A stretch of 64,000 nucleotides of DNA from Phoronis australis (taxonomy: Eukaryota > Phoronida > Phoronidae). Positions 22,933 through 37,300 of the stretch are shown here, piece by piece (the first letter of the stretch is position 1; each line of letters opens with the position of its first letter). The position numbers were made by a program, and so were the translations under genes. Below the pieces are notes generated by a model. That model made no database searches, was not told the DNA's origin, and saw nothing but the letters and a program-made list of their open reading frames with translations. Where the stretch lies: positions 425,130 through 489,129 of the forward strand of contig NMRA01000175.1 in NCBI GenBank assembly GCA_002633005.1, in the 5' to 3' direction.

Positions 22933-25347
22933 AAAACTTAAGAAGGGATATGCATTTAATATTTGAATAGTAGTACTTCTCATTTCCACAATATTGTCTC
23001 CTATTTTTTGCCACAACTCTGTTTTACTTTTTTTTGGAGTTGCGCCAAAAATTGAGTTACAACAGTTGAAGAAATGTGTCTTTGCTTGATTTTTCTTGTC
23101 TGATAATTGTGTCAAGGCTGAATACCGTGAATTAAGAGAAGAAAGCTGTTCTGTAATCCTTAAGCAAGTAGGTCAGCTGACATGAACACATTTGGACCTA
23201 CTTAGTTTGTTACATTTGGATATTGTACTGAAAACAAACCACTTTAACTTAATTGTCAGCCTTTCTGGAATTTTCTTTCAAAAAGGCAATTTTAACATTT
23301 TGCTTAGTGGTATTTGCATCTACCTTAAGCAATTATTTAAGTGTGTTAGAATATACCAGTTGTTTAAGGCTATACACTTCAGCTATCTGGCATTTCAGAT
23401 TTTAAACAAAACAGAATTTTACTTGCTGTCCTTATGTGCTAAGTAAGTGAGGAATTACCATGGATGGATGTTCTATGGACGGGAGCTGCAAACGATCATT
23501 TTGCTCAAATTTATTCTCTTCCGTGTTTTTTGCTAGTTATGCTTAAATCTGTGGCGGCAACTATCGTGCCCCCCCCTCCCCCCCCCCTCCCTCCCGTACC
23601 ATCCAAATCTAGGAACAAATTCTAAATTTTATGCTTTGGTAGATTTTGATACCTCTGGATATTAAATTACAATTTCATAGAAAAAGGGTTTTTAGGTAAG
23701 TACTCAACTTGAAATTAAAGAAAATACGAACTGAAAAATCTAGGACCGAGCTGCTATGTGATTGTCCGTCAAGGTCATTGATGTTGCAAAGGAAGTCCGA
23801 CCGAGGCACAGAGTTGTAACTAATAATTTGTAAGTTTCATACAAAACAATTCTTATCTGTTGTTAATTAAAGCAATCTCCACTAAAAGCACAATGTATGA
23901 GAAATACATAGTGATACAGTTAGAACTGTCTGGGCATTATTTTTGTACATATGTTGGTACGCTCACCAAAGGTTCTGAAAATATACGGTTTCTCACTATG
24001 TATTCAATTTAAGTTTCCCAAATGTTAGAGGTTTTCCCAACTAGATATTTTTTACCTACTCCTCATTTATTGTTGAACAGGTGGATAATTTGATACCTGG
24101 GTTCACTGGAAATGCACAGGACAGTTATGTGTTCACACACCTTGCTTCAAAAAAAAAAATAGTTTCACATGACCTTGTTTGTAATGCACCTGTTTATTTC
24201 TGACATGATCGTTCGGGATGTCTGTTAAAAATCCGTCATTTGTGTCAGCTATTATTAGATGCACACCCACTGTATGACTTGTCTAAACCTAATGTCCGAT
24301 GTGATTGCCATTAAGTTATACAACAATTTTGTATACGTACCCCTGTCATTTGTACAATAATGCGATCACTGCCTTCACGGTCCGGTTGTCGTATGCAATA
24401 CTTTTTGGGGAGCACTTTTTAGGATTGGCAATGAAACCGGAACAGATTGGAGATGCTCTCTTATGCTACCAGAGGAAAGTTTGGAGTGTATCCGATGTGA
24501 CTTCACCCAGTTGAATTAAATGGGATTTTGCTTTTTAGCAATACCACACAAAGGTTTAGGCTGGGCCAAGGAAATTTTATCTCATTTTAATCTATTTTAG
24601 CAAGACCACTCAATGGATATTATGCACACGCGTTACATTATGACACATTATTTTATTTTCCTGGGCAGAAGTCTAAAATGGAAAGAGGAATGCCAGGAGT
24701 TCAGTACCGGTATCATCCAGTATGACTTTACTCTTGAATGTGTTGTCTTAAGGGCCTGTTTCTCGAAAATACTTGGCTACAAATTGCCAAATGTTGATTT
24801 TTTGTCTTGCATTTCTCAAAACATTTTGTGTTCTGTCTAGTCAAGCAGACTACAGATGTCTGTTTTTCACTGAGGTGTAAAGTTTCTGACCTGTTTTCCA
24901 GAAACAGCTAGATCAAGTTAAGCCATCCGTACACTTATTTTAAGCGAAAGACAGAAGTCAATAGGCTGTTCAAGAGACAGGCCCCTGGTCTTACCTCGGT
25001 GTATCCAACTGTAAAATCAATTCAGTGGCTGCTGTCAAGTCGATAAATATCCACAATGTTGATGGATATTCCTTGAGTTAAAATCAGCAAGTTTCCAAAA
25101 CTCTGCTAGTTATAAGAGTTTGGTTTTTATAGACTTACCACTGGTGTAAAGTAGGCGTGATCAGTTTTGATCAAAACTTATGACTTTAGTCGGTGAAACA
25201 ACAACTAAAAACGAGACAGGCATGAATCCGATGCACTTCTGAAAAAACATTAAAAGTTGTTTTAGTAGTGAAAAAGGCCCATGTATTGCATTTAAGTAAT
25301 TTTCCAGAAAACAAGAGTAATCTGTTTTATATTCATTTTCAATTTTC

Positions 25348-25349
25348 AG
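25348..25349 (+). other. Splice acceptor just upstream of the SLC6 start codon
   Basis: CATTTTCAATTTTCAG at 25334-25349 is a good pyrimidine tract plus AG, nine bases before the ATG. It implies a 5' untranslated exon further upstream. Confidence 0.6.
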
Positions 25350-25358
25350 TGCATTACT

Positions 25359-28300
25359 ATGGCTCCCAGTCAAAACGAAGGAGCAACTGACTCGTCCTCT
25401 CCAAAACGGAACATCAATGGTGAGCCCAAAAGTGATAAACTTCTCGAAAGTAATGATGAGAAGACGGAGCTCTCTACAAGTGGAGATGAGAATGAAGTGC
25501 GAGGCAACTGGGGTCACCAGCTAGAGTTTCTCTTGTCACTGGTTGGTTATGCTGTCGGCCTTGGCAACCTGTGGAGGTTTCCATATTTGTGCATGAGAAA
25601 TGGTGGAGGTAAAGTTTCGTAGTAGATTTGGTTTGTTTCTACTGTTTTGTAGATGTCAAAGTGAAGCTAAAAAAATCTCAAATTAAGGTGTTCCATTTTG
25701 TCCAAGGTATGGCAAAAACTGGAAATGGAAATGTATTCGTTGATCCTTGAAAATTAGCCTGCTGGAGCGCCCGAGATCGCCTGTGACCGGCATTTTTTAC
25801 TCGTCAAATACAAAATTGTGTAAGATTTTTTTCTGATAAATTACTGGCTGATCAAGCACTTCTAATAGAAGTAAATAGTATGAATTTTAGTGTGGTGTGA
25901 CAGAACACTATGTTGTGTATTGAATGTGACAGTAGTCTTGCCTAATCACATACATTTAGTACGCTTTCTGGTCAGTGTGATGTGTCGTGTTTAAGAGAAC
26001 CAGCAAAGCGTTATTTCATGGGTGTAAATTTATACTCTCCCTGGGAAAGATTTGTTGTAATTGGGTGAACTAATTACTTGGCGAAAAAAATTTCGCCAAG
26101 TATGTTGCTCTTCCACTAAGTTTGTTTGTTTTTTTTTTTTTTTTTTGTTCGCATGATACAGGTCGCAATTTTCGTCCGATCACGAAATTTACACATAACA
26201 TGTACTTCCGGAAGTACTGGAAGCCTATTGTTTTTCGTCAAAATCGGATCCAAGATGGCGGCTGTGGCGGCCATTCTGTTTTCATTTAAAGGTTCAAATA
26301 CTTCTGGAGGCTATAATTTTTTACGTAAAAGGCTAAGAATCGGCACAGTAAATGGACCGGAAGTTTGCTACAAGTATACCGGAAATTGTTTACTTCCGGT
26401 TAAAGATGGCAGAAATATCGGCGATCGCGCATGCGCACCTCAATTTTGGCCTAAAAACATTTTCTCCTGTAGAGGGCGCATTATGAGACCAATTCCTTCG
26501 AAGTTTTACAGGTATTAGTTTCTTTTGACCTGCTATTATACAAAGCCAAAAAACCGGAAGTTGCTTTCAAGATGGCGGTTCTGGCGCATGTTGACCTATT
26601 TTCAGTCGTGCTGAGGTGCCACCTTAACGCGATGAGAAAATGACGTGAATTTTTGCATGTGAATTCTTGAAGGTATACTCTTTGAAATGAACTGTAACAA
26701 TTTTTTCTCAGACTTACCGTTTTCGAGATATTTGACTTTAAATTTCTTTAAAAAACCCCAAAATTTCATTTTTTTCGAAAAAAATTACGGAATTGTGTGA
26801 TACTATCAATTTAGATAGAATTTTGAACGGGCTTTCAGAAGATATTTTCCATTTTCCGCTACGACGTCTACTTTTTGAGTTACTTGAGATTTTCTGATAA
26901 CGCCGTTCCTTTGATGAGCGCTCTTGCTGCATTGATGTTGCTTTAGCTTCTATTGAACTAGACTGTAGCCTATTTCTTATTGATTTATGACATCTAAGTT
27001 CCTCATATGAATGTTATGATGTTGTTCATAATCGCCACCACCATCATCACATTCGTCATCTTCGTCGACGTCATCTTTTCTTCGATAATTTCGCCAAGTG
27101 TCGCTCAAGACTAGCCTATTTCTTAGTGATTTCTGACCTCTACGTTTGTCATATGAATGATGTCATAACTTGCATTGTCCATCATCGCCACCATCGTCGT
27201 CATAGCCGTCATCTTCGTCATCATCTCAGTCGTCGTCTTTTCTCGTCATCTCTAACGTGTTTTTTTTTGGTTAATTTCGCCAAGTTTCGCTCCTCGGAGC
27301 GCTTTCATTTTTATTGTACATCTTGGTACATGCACTAATTTTCTGAATCCATTTTGGGATGGTGAGCTTGAAGTCTTGGTTTATTTATATTGTACTCCAT
27401 CGTAATTGATGGCAACGTTGTGGCCAATCAGTGCTCTGATGACAACGTTGTGGCCAATCAGTGCTCTGATGGCAACGTTGTGGCCAATCAGTGCTCTGAT
27501 GGCAACGTTGTGGCCAATCAGTGCTCTGATGACAACTTTGTGGCCAATCAGTGCTCTGATGACAACGTTGTGGCCAATCAGTGCTCTGATGACAATGTTG
27601 TGGCCAATCAGTGCTCTGACCACTGACAACTGGTGAGTCTACACATTTCCTTGGAAAATCCTCTGCTGATTTTCTTCGACTGAGTGGTACATTCATTCAC
27701 AGCACAGAAAAGTTAAAAATTGTCAATGACCGGCAGTTTACCTTAAGTCGTTTTTCCTCTAAAAAGTAAAAACAACCTTGTGATGGTTGCGGAATTGAAT
27801 AGTTAAAATGTTGTCAACATCTCGTGGTGGCGTAGATCAATCTTTTCAGATTTATATTCATCAGATTACATGATGTAGCCAACAGATGGCGTGCTGACCA
27901 GACTTAAAATGCATGCCACAAATAGTCAGTAGCGGAACATTTAAAAAAAATCCTGTCTGTGCTACTTATCACTTTTTAGAAAAAAATACAATAAGAAAGG
28001 TAGTCAGTTTCCATGACGTACAGCACCTTCACAGCGGAGTTGCAGAAAAGCAACTTAAATTGTCAATGACCAGCAGTTTAACCTAAATTGTTTTTTCCTC
28101 TAAGAGTAAAAAACCTTGTGATGGTCGCGGAATTAATAAGAAATGACAACAACTGGTGGTGGCATAGATCAAGAGTATATCCAGAAACGATTTTTGCTAT
28201 CTTTTTTGGCCGAACCATCAATATAAAATTTGATAAAAATGCTATTATAATATCAACAGTCCAATATATTGGGTATAAGCACTATGCACAAAATCCAAGA

Positions 28301-31300
28301 TGTTTTTTCTGTAGTTATGAGGAATGGAGCACAGCTGTTACTCATTCCCTTGTGCCTGTTAGAAGGCTTTGAAGATGATGGAGTGTCCATCAAAACGCTT
28401 GAAGTAGTATATTGTACATATCGAATATATTGTACTATGGATATTACAGCGTTTTCTTAAGCAGTACAAACCTGCCTTCTATCACCAAATTTGTTTTTCA
28501 ATTAGATCACTTACCTTTATGAAATTGGGTCTCAAATTGTCCCTTAGTCAAATTTGAAGTGATTTCAGGGCTTCAGAAGATCTGGCAGTTCGTTATGGCT
28601 CAAGAGCAGGCTCTACAAATTGCTTTGTCACCATGGCATCCAATTTTATGTGCCAAGTATAGAATTGAGGAATAACGAACTGTCGCTTCTTTACAAACCC
28701 AGAAATCACTTCTCTTCTGAGGGAAGAACAAGAAAAGACCAATTTTACATTCCTACAATAAGTGGTTCAAATCTGCTTTAACTTTCACTATTCATTCTGC
28801 ATTCCTACAGGGTGCCGTTGAAACATGCCAGTTGGTATTGGCTTCCTTTTTTTCAGGTGCGTTTCTCATTCCCTATTTCTTCTTCCTGGCCGTATGTGGC
28901 ATTCCTCTGTTCTACCTGGAGGTGGCGCTTGGGCAGTTCTCAAGTTCGAGTCCGTTGAGTGTTTGGAATATCTGCCCCCTCTTCAAAGGTTGGTGTATCA
29001 CCATGACGACTAATTCAGGAGCCACGCATGCATGCATAGAGGCCCTTGCTTGCACCTGCATTTGAAGCTGAGCTGATATCAGTCTGTTTTTTAAATATTT
29101 TTAAACATGTTCAACTTGACTCCATTAGTGCTTTGGCATTCACCCTCTTTCAAGTGTGCAATGTGTGTATGTATTTCAGTATTGAGCTGGGTCATACTTG
29201 CTCATAAATCTGCTGGCCATTATCTCAGTTGTCGAAAGCACAACATGTTTTCTGGTTGCATTTCACGGATACGTGATTTAGTACCTGATAACCATTTTAA
29301 TGGAGCATTCTTACGATTCTTGGCTTATGTGTCGCAAAGATTTCCTCAGGATTATGCAAAATAATTTCTAGTGTGACAGCTTGGTATTAAATGTATTCCA
29401 TCAGGTTTTCATAATTAAGTTAGATGGAAATCAAGTTGAAAGTTTTCAAAAAAGTTGTTGATATTTCTTCTCTTTTTGAAAGTCGATGAAATTTCGGAGC
29501 AGAAATTAAAAAATTCGTGTTTATTTTCAAATGATTAAATGTTAGTTTTTGCCTGATTTTCTCCTGGCTTTTCGCCAGACTAAACGCCAGACTAATTTTG
29601 ACAAAAAGTCTCATTTTTTAAAAACTACTGTGTCGTTATTTCCACACAGGCATCGGATACGGCATGCTCATCATGTCGTCCATCTTCTGCAACTACTATA
29701 ACATGATCTTCACTTGGGTGCTCTATTATCTGTTCCGCTCATTCACGACCGATCTGCCGTGGTCTCATTGTGACAACACAACGATCTGTTTTGACAGTTC
29801 AGAGAATCTCACCGTTGTCAATGGCAGCCACTGGAATGCAAGCTTCCTGGCATGGAATGCAAGTGATGTGGAGAACGTCACTGAAAAGAAAATGTCAGCG
29901 GCTGAGGAGTTCTGGCAGTGAGTGATGACTCATGGTGTGTTAGAATTCTAGCAGCAGTTATTTTTTACAAAAGTGTCATGCTCGAATCTTTATTGTGCAG
30001 CTGCTGTTGTCAAATAGTGTTTTGTAAATCCTGAGGCAATGGAAAAACCTTTAACAGTCTTTGCTATTTTTTACTAATCTTAACTGCGATTGGAATAAAA
30101 CACCTCCATGCTGCCTTTATATGCCTAATGGTAGCTTAAAGTTCACTCGGTCGTGTTGATTAGACAATGGTCATAGCTACATGCTATTTTCAAAAAAGCA
30201 GAAGATGTTACTGCGTTATCAAAAATCACCACAATTTCCATGAAGCAAACATTTCCGACTAATTTTCAAGTTATTTTAGTTGCTTCCTCATCTGGTTCTA
30301 ATCTGTGTTTCTGTCATGGCTTCATCAGGGCCAGATGAATTTTGACAAATCTTGTCTTAAAACTACTGTAGACTGGTGGGACCCTTAATCCACAAACATC
30401 GATGGGTGGCGTTACTTGATTTATTCTGATACCCAACAAAGAGCAGCACCGTTTGTAACCAGTTCATTCTCAGCGTAGCGTCTCCCCGTCTTCTTTAGAT
30501 ACGAGGTACTGAACCTATCTTCAGGTATCGATGACCTTGGACAGATACAGTGGAAGCTCTTACTTTGCCTGATCCTTGCTTGGTTTCTCATATTTCTGTG
30601 CCTCTTCAAAGGAATCAAGTCGTTTGGAAAGGTAAGTGCTTAGAATATGAACACACCACCGTATGTAATGCACTCAAGTAGTGATTTGTGGTTTATTAAC
30701 GAATAAGCAATAACTTCTACATTTCAAGTTTTAACTAAATGACTTGTCTTTTAAACTTCTCAACCCGAAAAGGTATCAGAGAACATCAACCCCATCCTAA
30801 TGCCTTATTTCTCCACCAGGTGGTGTATGTGACAGCAACAGTCCCCTATCTTCTACTTGTCATTCTTTTAGTTCGAGGGTTGACTCTGAAGGGGGCTGTG
30901 GATGGAATCAAGTTTTATCTCATACCAGACTTCAGCAAACTTTGGAAGTTACAGGTACCATATTCTGTGAACGATACACAGTACTTAACACATACTAGTA
31001 GGCAGATTGAGAAGGATCCTGGAGCCCCTGGCCTAAAAGAAATGCCGTCGGCAGGCAATTTTTTGGGCTTGGGTGGCAGCTCTCGTTCGAAAATGTCCAT
31101 TTGGCATCCTAGATCTGCCTGAGTGTACTATGAGATGATGTTAACTTAAAAGACCCCTGATTACTGTTTTTGTTAAGAAAGTCTTATTTTGCCAACTAAC
31201 TACATAAGATCAAAATTAGCTTGTTTAGGATGTGTGACATTCCTTAAAAATGTTATTATCCAAGGCTTTCCAACTGAGGAACTAAATCATCAGGGGGTTG

Positions 31301-34300
31301 GGTTTAAGATGAGTTCAACGAAAATAAAATGCATTTCAAAAGTGAAAATATTGAATATCCAGGGGTGGGTGTTTGGCCAAAAGTGGGTATTCACGCAAAT
31401 AAAAAGGCAACAGAAATTTTTATCAACAGAATCCAGAGTGGTGTCGTGTTTTAGTATTGGTAGCACTTTGATAATTATGCACTTATTCAATTCACTATTA
31501 GTACATTTAGTCAGTATGAATAGGGTGTAGGGATTCAGTTATTTCCATGACGTATGCTGCTCACCCTGCTGTGGGCAATTTCTTCACTATTCTGGATGCC
31601 CTCTGTTACTTTTGATACGCCACCCTGAACATTATGTCCCCTTGACTCGAGCCTGTGAGATCCCGTCACTGCATAGATTTATTCCGCAGTCTTTTGCAGG
31701 TTTGGGGTGAAGCAGCCCTGCAGATATTCTACTCTCTGGGTCCAGCCTGGGGAGGCCTCATTACAATGTCCAGCTATAACAAGTTTCATCACAACATTCT
31801 CAGGTAGTGACCTTTTTTGTTAATCCTGAGGCTTTTGAGTTTATGAGGCCATTCCTTGTCACTTCTGTTTTTCATTATATGCTGTCATCAACCTGATCGG
31901 TCAGTGATGTGTTTTATTATGGAAAAAAATATAAATTTCATAATAATTGTTGTTGCTTATTGACTGATTAACAAGTTTCTTGGTTTATATTCATAAATAG
32001 GCAAAAAAAACAATTATTGATAAATGCATTTTTTGAATTGGGAATTTTTTGTTGTCTTTGCACTTCCTTGATGTTTTTACTTTCTGGTAGCTACAGTGCA
32101 AATAAATTTTTGTTAGCCTAAACTGAGTTGTTTAATTGCTACGATTTTTATGCATACAGAGCACGTGATGGCTCATGCACCTACTTTCACAGCAAGGATC
32201 AGATATACAATAGGTCCCGGTGCAAGGCCTGTTTCACAAAAATGAATTTGAACTCCCGATGATGTACTAACATGTGATTACATTTTTGGGCACCTCGTAT
32301 ATGTTGAATTAGTCATTTGCCACCCTTAAAATGACTTCATGTTGTTCAGTCGTTTCCCTTCTTTTCAGGGAAGCCATTTTTGTACCTATCATCAACAGTT
32401 TCACTAGTTTCTTTGCTGGCTTTGTCATCTTCTCCATTCTTGGTTTCATGGCCAGTGAGGCTGGAGTCACAATTGAGGACGTCGTCACTAGTGGTAGGTT
32501 GATCTTCTGGCACCAGGGCCTTTTCTCTTAGCCAACCTGATGAATTAACCGTTAGCAACTTCCCAGATTACTAGTGCCCCCTCTCTCTGGTGCTGCCATA
32601 TTTAGGCACAACGCTGCATGTCCATTGGGCACTTGCTGCCATCCTGGTGTCTCTCTTAGGAAAACTTACTTAAGACTTAAGTCAGAAATTGTGATTTACC
32701 TTCTCAATTTAGAACTCAAATGTAATTGTTAGCTCATCACGTTGTTCTCCACGACCTGTTTGGACTCGACGCGGTAATGAGTTTGGATTTTGCCGCGTCG
32801 AGTTTGGGGAAAGCGCATCGAGTTTGGGGAACGCGTGTCAAGTTTAAAAATTGCTGCGCCAGGTTTGAACCTTGGCTGACTTGGTACTGCAGCCCTCAGC
32901 GTCTATCAGAGCCTGATTTTACCAACAGTAATCATATAGTTCACTTTAGTAAGAGGCAGTTAAACAGCACCATATTCACTGTATTAAGGTGCCCGGGGCG
33001 AGGGCGCTTATTATAACCCAAGGCAGTTGATACCTGGTCTCCGAAACGGATGAAATCGGAAGCTAGGATTCATCAAATTTATGCTATGTGATGTATCTGT
33101 AGCTTGTGACAGGCTTTCAATAAAACAACAAAAGTGTGGCGCATTGCTATCTAACTTTGTCATTGTTAAATTACGATCATTCAACAGAAGATTGTGCTGA
33201 AATCCAAGAGCGAAAACTCGCCGACTTTTTGCGCCACTGCATAGCGATCGTTGACAGGGCTGCTTGAATAAAAATATAGTTTTGACTTAACAAATTACTT
33301 GAAATCTCACTGAAGTTTTCCAAATAGCGTCCCTAAGATTTTAAGTTTCTGTGGAGTCGCTATTATGAACAAGATAGGGTTAAATCTGCGCAAGATTTTA
33401 TCCAGCAACGTGAGCAAAACCTCTGGACGAACACATGTCATAGTCATGTGACCTTTGTTTTGAAGACCGTCTGCGTGTGTGAGTGAGTGAGCGCGTGCGT
33501 GTCATCAGCGTTCATTTGCCGGAGGTGTGCACTGTAACTAAAGAAATAACACAAGCAGCATCATGAGAACGCGTTTTATTTAGCGCTTGCTGATCACATC
33601 TACTATTAAAACGTGCGAGAATTGTCTCGGTAGGGCCTAAGGCCAAATGTCGTTGAGTCGCCGGATGTGTGACAGTCTGAGTTATTTTCCGGGAGATTAG
33701 GGAGCGAAGGTGTCCACTATAAGTGGGGCATTTTATCAGGTAGTTTACTTTAAAAACATCAATTATGAATACATTGAAAAAGTGATTAATAACTATGAAG
33801 GCAATCTCTCTTAAAAACAACACAACAACTTTTACGGCATTAGAAACTTTCAAAAATTAGTGCCTGATATTTATTTCTTGCCAATATGGCTACCCGGCGT
33901 AGTTTCATCGATAGTTCCCGGAAGTCAAGTGACAGGTATGTAGTGCTTGCTTTCTGGCCACGTGCTTTTAACAACAAGTTTTTTATTAGTGAGACAGTCA
34001 TCAGTAGTTTTCACGTGTAGGCCCTACAAAGTGTTAAAAAGTAGGTCACACCTGACCAGTGCAACGTACATTAATTGAAACATATATAAATATCTCCAAC
34101 GGAGATGTTTTAACGTCTCCGCTAGTCAACACTATAATGTTGACTACTGATACTGAACTCTAGAAATTTGCGTCGAGTTTGGAAACAAATAGGGATCTTC
34201 AATCTGAGTACAAGAAGTCCCCAAAGCTGTGTTTCCTTTTTTTCTTTAACAATAATTGTGAAACAACTTTATGCGAGTCGATGAAAAAATCTAATCCATG

Positions 34301-37300
34301 ATTATTGTTACAGAATGCGAGGGCATGCTATGTGGTGATATTTTTTACTTGGATCAAAGATCATGATTCGTTTGGATTTATTACATACAGACAGTAGATT
34401 CAATTTGGAGTTTAGCTGCCTTTTTCGCTAAACTTGGTTCCAGCAACTTGAGTGCACAGTAGCTTAAACGAAACAAAAATGATGAGCACCCTCTCGTCAG
34501 AAGATCTGTGAAATTTCAGATTGAAAAGAGATGGCTAATTAACTAATTTGTGTACATTTTTTGAGAATAGCATAGTGAGTAAACATAGTGTAAAGAAGAG
34601 CTCATATTTAAGCTATGTTCACACCAACTAAACCAACTAAACCAGTGTGTATTACTGTAACTGTTACCGTTCACACCGACAGTGATAACCCTAGTTCGTG
34701 GTTTTAAGTCGCTTGTTGTCAGTGCTATTGCTTTCTGATTCTTTTCAATTAGTCCCTCTGCTTAATATTATTTCCATGGAGATTTGACAGCAGCACCACT
34801 TTCCAATTAAGTTACAACAGTAACTGCTGTGTTCAAACAGAGTCACAATAGTTATAACCACTTAGGTGTGAACAGGTTATATAGTATTCATCTGTTGAAG
34901 TCATCAGGGACCCACATTTCCTGTTCAAGTTAGCTTGTTTTTTCTTGTTTGCTTAAATTCTACTTGGTTTCTTCACCAGGGCCAGGTCTAGCCTTTGTAG
35001 TCTATCCTGAAGCCATCTCTAAACTTCCACTCTCACCCCTCTGGGCAGTTACATTCTTCACCATGTTGCTGACACTTGGCCTAGACACGCTGGTAAGGCA
35101 AACAGCTGCTTGTCCTGATAGTGATTGTAGCAAGAGATTAGTCATTCCTTTGCTTACTGGTGCTGTGGGCCTATTTTAATAGTCTAGCAGATGAGTTATA
35201 ACTCATCTGTTATACTCAGTCTTTTAACGTGTCCTCAGGAACATTGAATATCTATTCTTTAGCCTGATATATTTTCTTTAAAGTTATTTAGGACACTAGA
35301 AAAATATCCACCTTAAATATTTATATCAAATGAAATTTAATCATGAGATTCAGGCAATTATCTTGCTGCCCATGCACCTTGACTTTTTGCTTATTTTTAC
35401 GAAGAAAGACAGTTAAAAAGTTCTACAGGCTTTCCACGTTCAGATTTACTGAGTTAAAATCTATAGTTTTGTTGACACTTGGTGAAATTTGCAGGCCTGT
35501 TATTAATGTTCTACATGACCTTATTATTACTTGGTGTCTTTTGACCAATTGTCTGTGCAAATTTGGAGGTTTTCCTGCGCCATTTAAGTTGCCTTTCTGC
35601 AACTCCGCCGTGAAGGTGCTGCACTTCATAGAAACTGACTACTTTTCTTATTGTATTTTTTTCTAAAAAGTGGTAAGTGGCACAGACATGATTTTTTGAA
35701 ATGTTCCGCTACTGACTATTTGTGGCATGCATTTTAAGTCTGGTCAGCACGCCATCTGTTGGCTACATCATGTGACCTGATGAATATAAATCTGAAAAGA
35801 TTTCTGCCTCTGACCAAGACTCGAACCCAGGACCTTTTGCTAACTGTACATGGCTAGAGTGTCTGCACAGTTAGCAAAAGGTCCTGGGTTCGAGTCCCGG
35901 TTAGTGGCAGAAATATTTTCAGACTTATATGCATCAGTTCTCGTGATGTGGTCAACAGATGGCATGCCGACCAGACTTGAAATTTTAACAACATATTTTC
36001 TACGTCGTATTGAGATTGACGTATTCATTTATGCTTTCGGAGTGTTGTGTTGCCTGATAGTGAGTCATTTTGTTTTCTGTAGAGTATCCTATAAAAATAT
36101 GACTTATTACCCTACGTAGTGTTGTCTGCTTTTTCTAGTTCAGTACCTTTGAGACAGTGATTAGCAGCCTAGTGGATGAGTTCCCCAAGTATCTACGCGG
36201 TCGTCACACCGTAGTATGCGCCTGTCTGTGTGTCATCCAGCTCCTTCTGAGTTTGCCTCTAATCACTCAAGTATGTATTAACACACTAACTTTAATTTAC
36301 AGTCAATTGGAATGTTTAAAGAAGATAAAGATGTGCTGTTCTTTGTAATATTATTTCAGTCTGTAGTAATGTAAGTTTTAATTAATATGTCTAATGTTTT
36401 CATTGGTAAAGTTTCCGTGTGTGTTTGTATTAAGTAGAGGAACCTTGCTCATGATTGCAACAGCTGTGTTGTTTGTGTAGCATGATTTTAATTTCTTCCT
36501 GTCTTTTAGGGCGGTATGTACGTGTTCCAAATTCTTGATTGGTACACAGGAGCATATACCATGATGGTGATTGCCCTTTTGGAGTGTGTCATCGTTAGCT
36601 GGATTTATGGTAAGTTGGGTAAATGGTACACCGGTTGCATGGTCAACAAGGTATGGTAAAGTAAGCGTGTTTCAAAGTAGGTGTATGGTAAGCTGAGTAT
36701 TTGGTACACTGGGGGTATGATGAAGAAAGTGTGGCAAAACCAATGTTTGTTTTACTTTGTCGGTATAAGGTAAACTGGTGTGTTGTGTAATGGGTGTCTG
36801 GTAAACTTGGTAAATTGTAAACTGAAGGTACTGTTAATTTTGTATGTGACAAACTAGACATGTTGGAAATTGTGTACACTCTAAATTGTGGTTGCAAACT
36901 GTAGGTAGAGTTTATACTGGGACATTGTAAATTTATGATACAGTGAATATAGTATGTATACGGTTATCTGGGTAAACAATTAACTTGAGGCGCAATAAAA
37001 TGTATTTGATAAAGTGGTTATAAAGTGACATAATTGGCAAGAAAATTTTATATTTGATATCTGCCTCGAGACAAATTCAAACTCATGACCTCAGTGAATG
37101 CAGGCCAGTGCTTTTCACCGAGCTAATCCTGAAATGCGTTTTTCATCCGTAAAAGCACCGATTTCCCTTTAATAATCAAGTAAAGTGGATATTTGGTACA
37201 TTGGGCTCTATGGTAATTTATTGCCAATTCTAGTCTTGGACCAAAGTACTTATAGCAAGTACATTTAGCAATAGCAAGTACTTTAGCAATAGCAAGTACT

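Larger units (their letters stand above)
21331..25349. other. Upstream intergenic region of the SLC6 gene
   Basis: No protein gene recognised. Contains the 36-bp minisatellite and a C-rich tract near 23570-23597. A non-coding first exon and promoter of the SLC6 gene probably lie somewhere here or further left, because an AG acceptor precedes its start codon; I could not place them. Confidence 0.4.

Noticed and set aside
22622-23014. Long repetitive ORFs on both strands, looking like a repeat protein
   Set aside because: They come from a stop-free 36-bp minisatellite whose period keeps several frames open; no start context, signal or splice support.
27126-27338. His-rich ORF suggesting a metal-binding protein
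   Set aside because: His/Arg runs derive from CATCAT/CGTCAT simple repeats in an intron.
22645-27617. CRISPR array possibility for the 36-bp and 30-bp repeats
   Set aside because: Units are directly contiguous without unique spacers, and the locus is eukaryotic.
27381-27696. Repetitive ORFs around the 30-bp array
   Set aside because: Same artefact within an intron of the SLC6 gene.
35818-35896. tRNA gene
   Set aside because: Only the T-arm half is tRNA-like and it is present as a palindrome; no cloverleaf with acceptor stem can be drawn.
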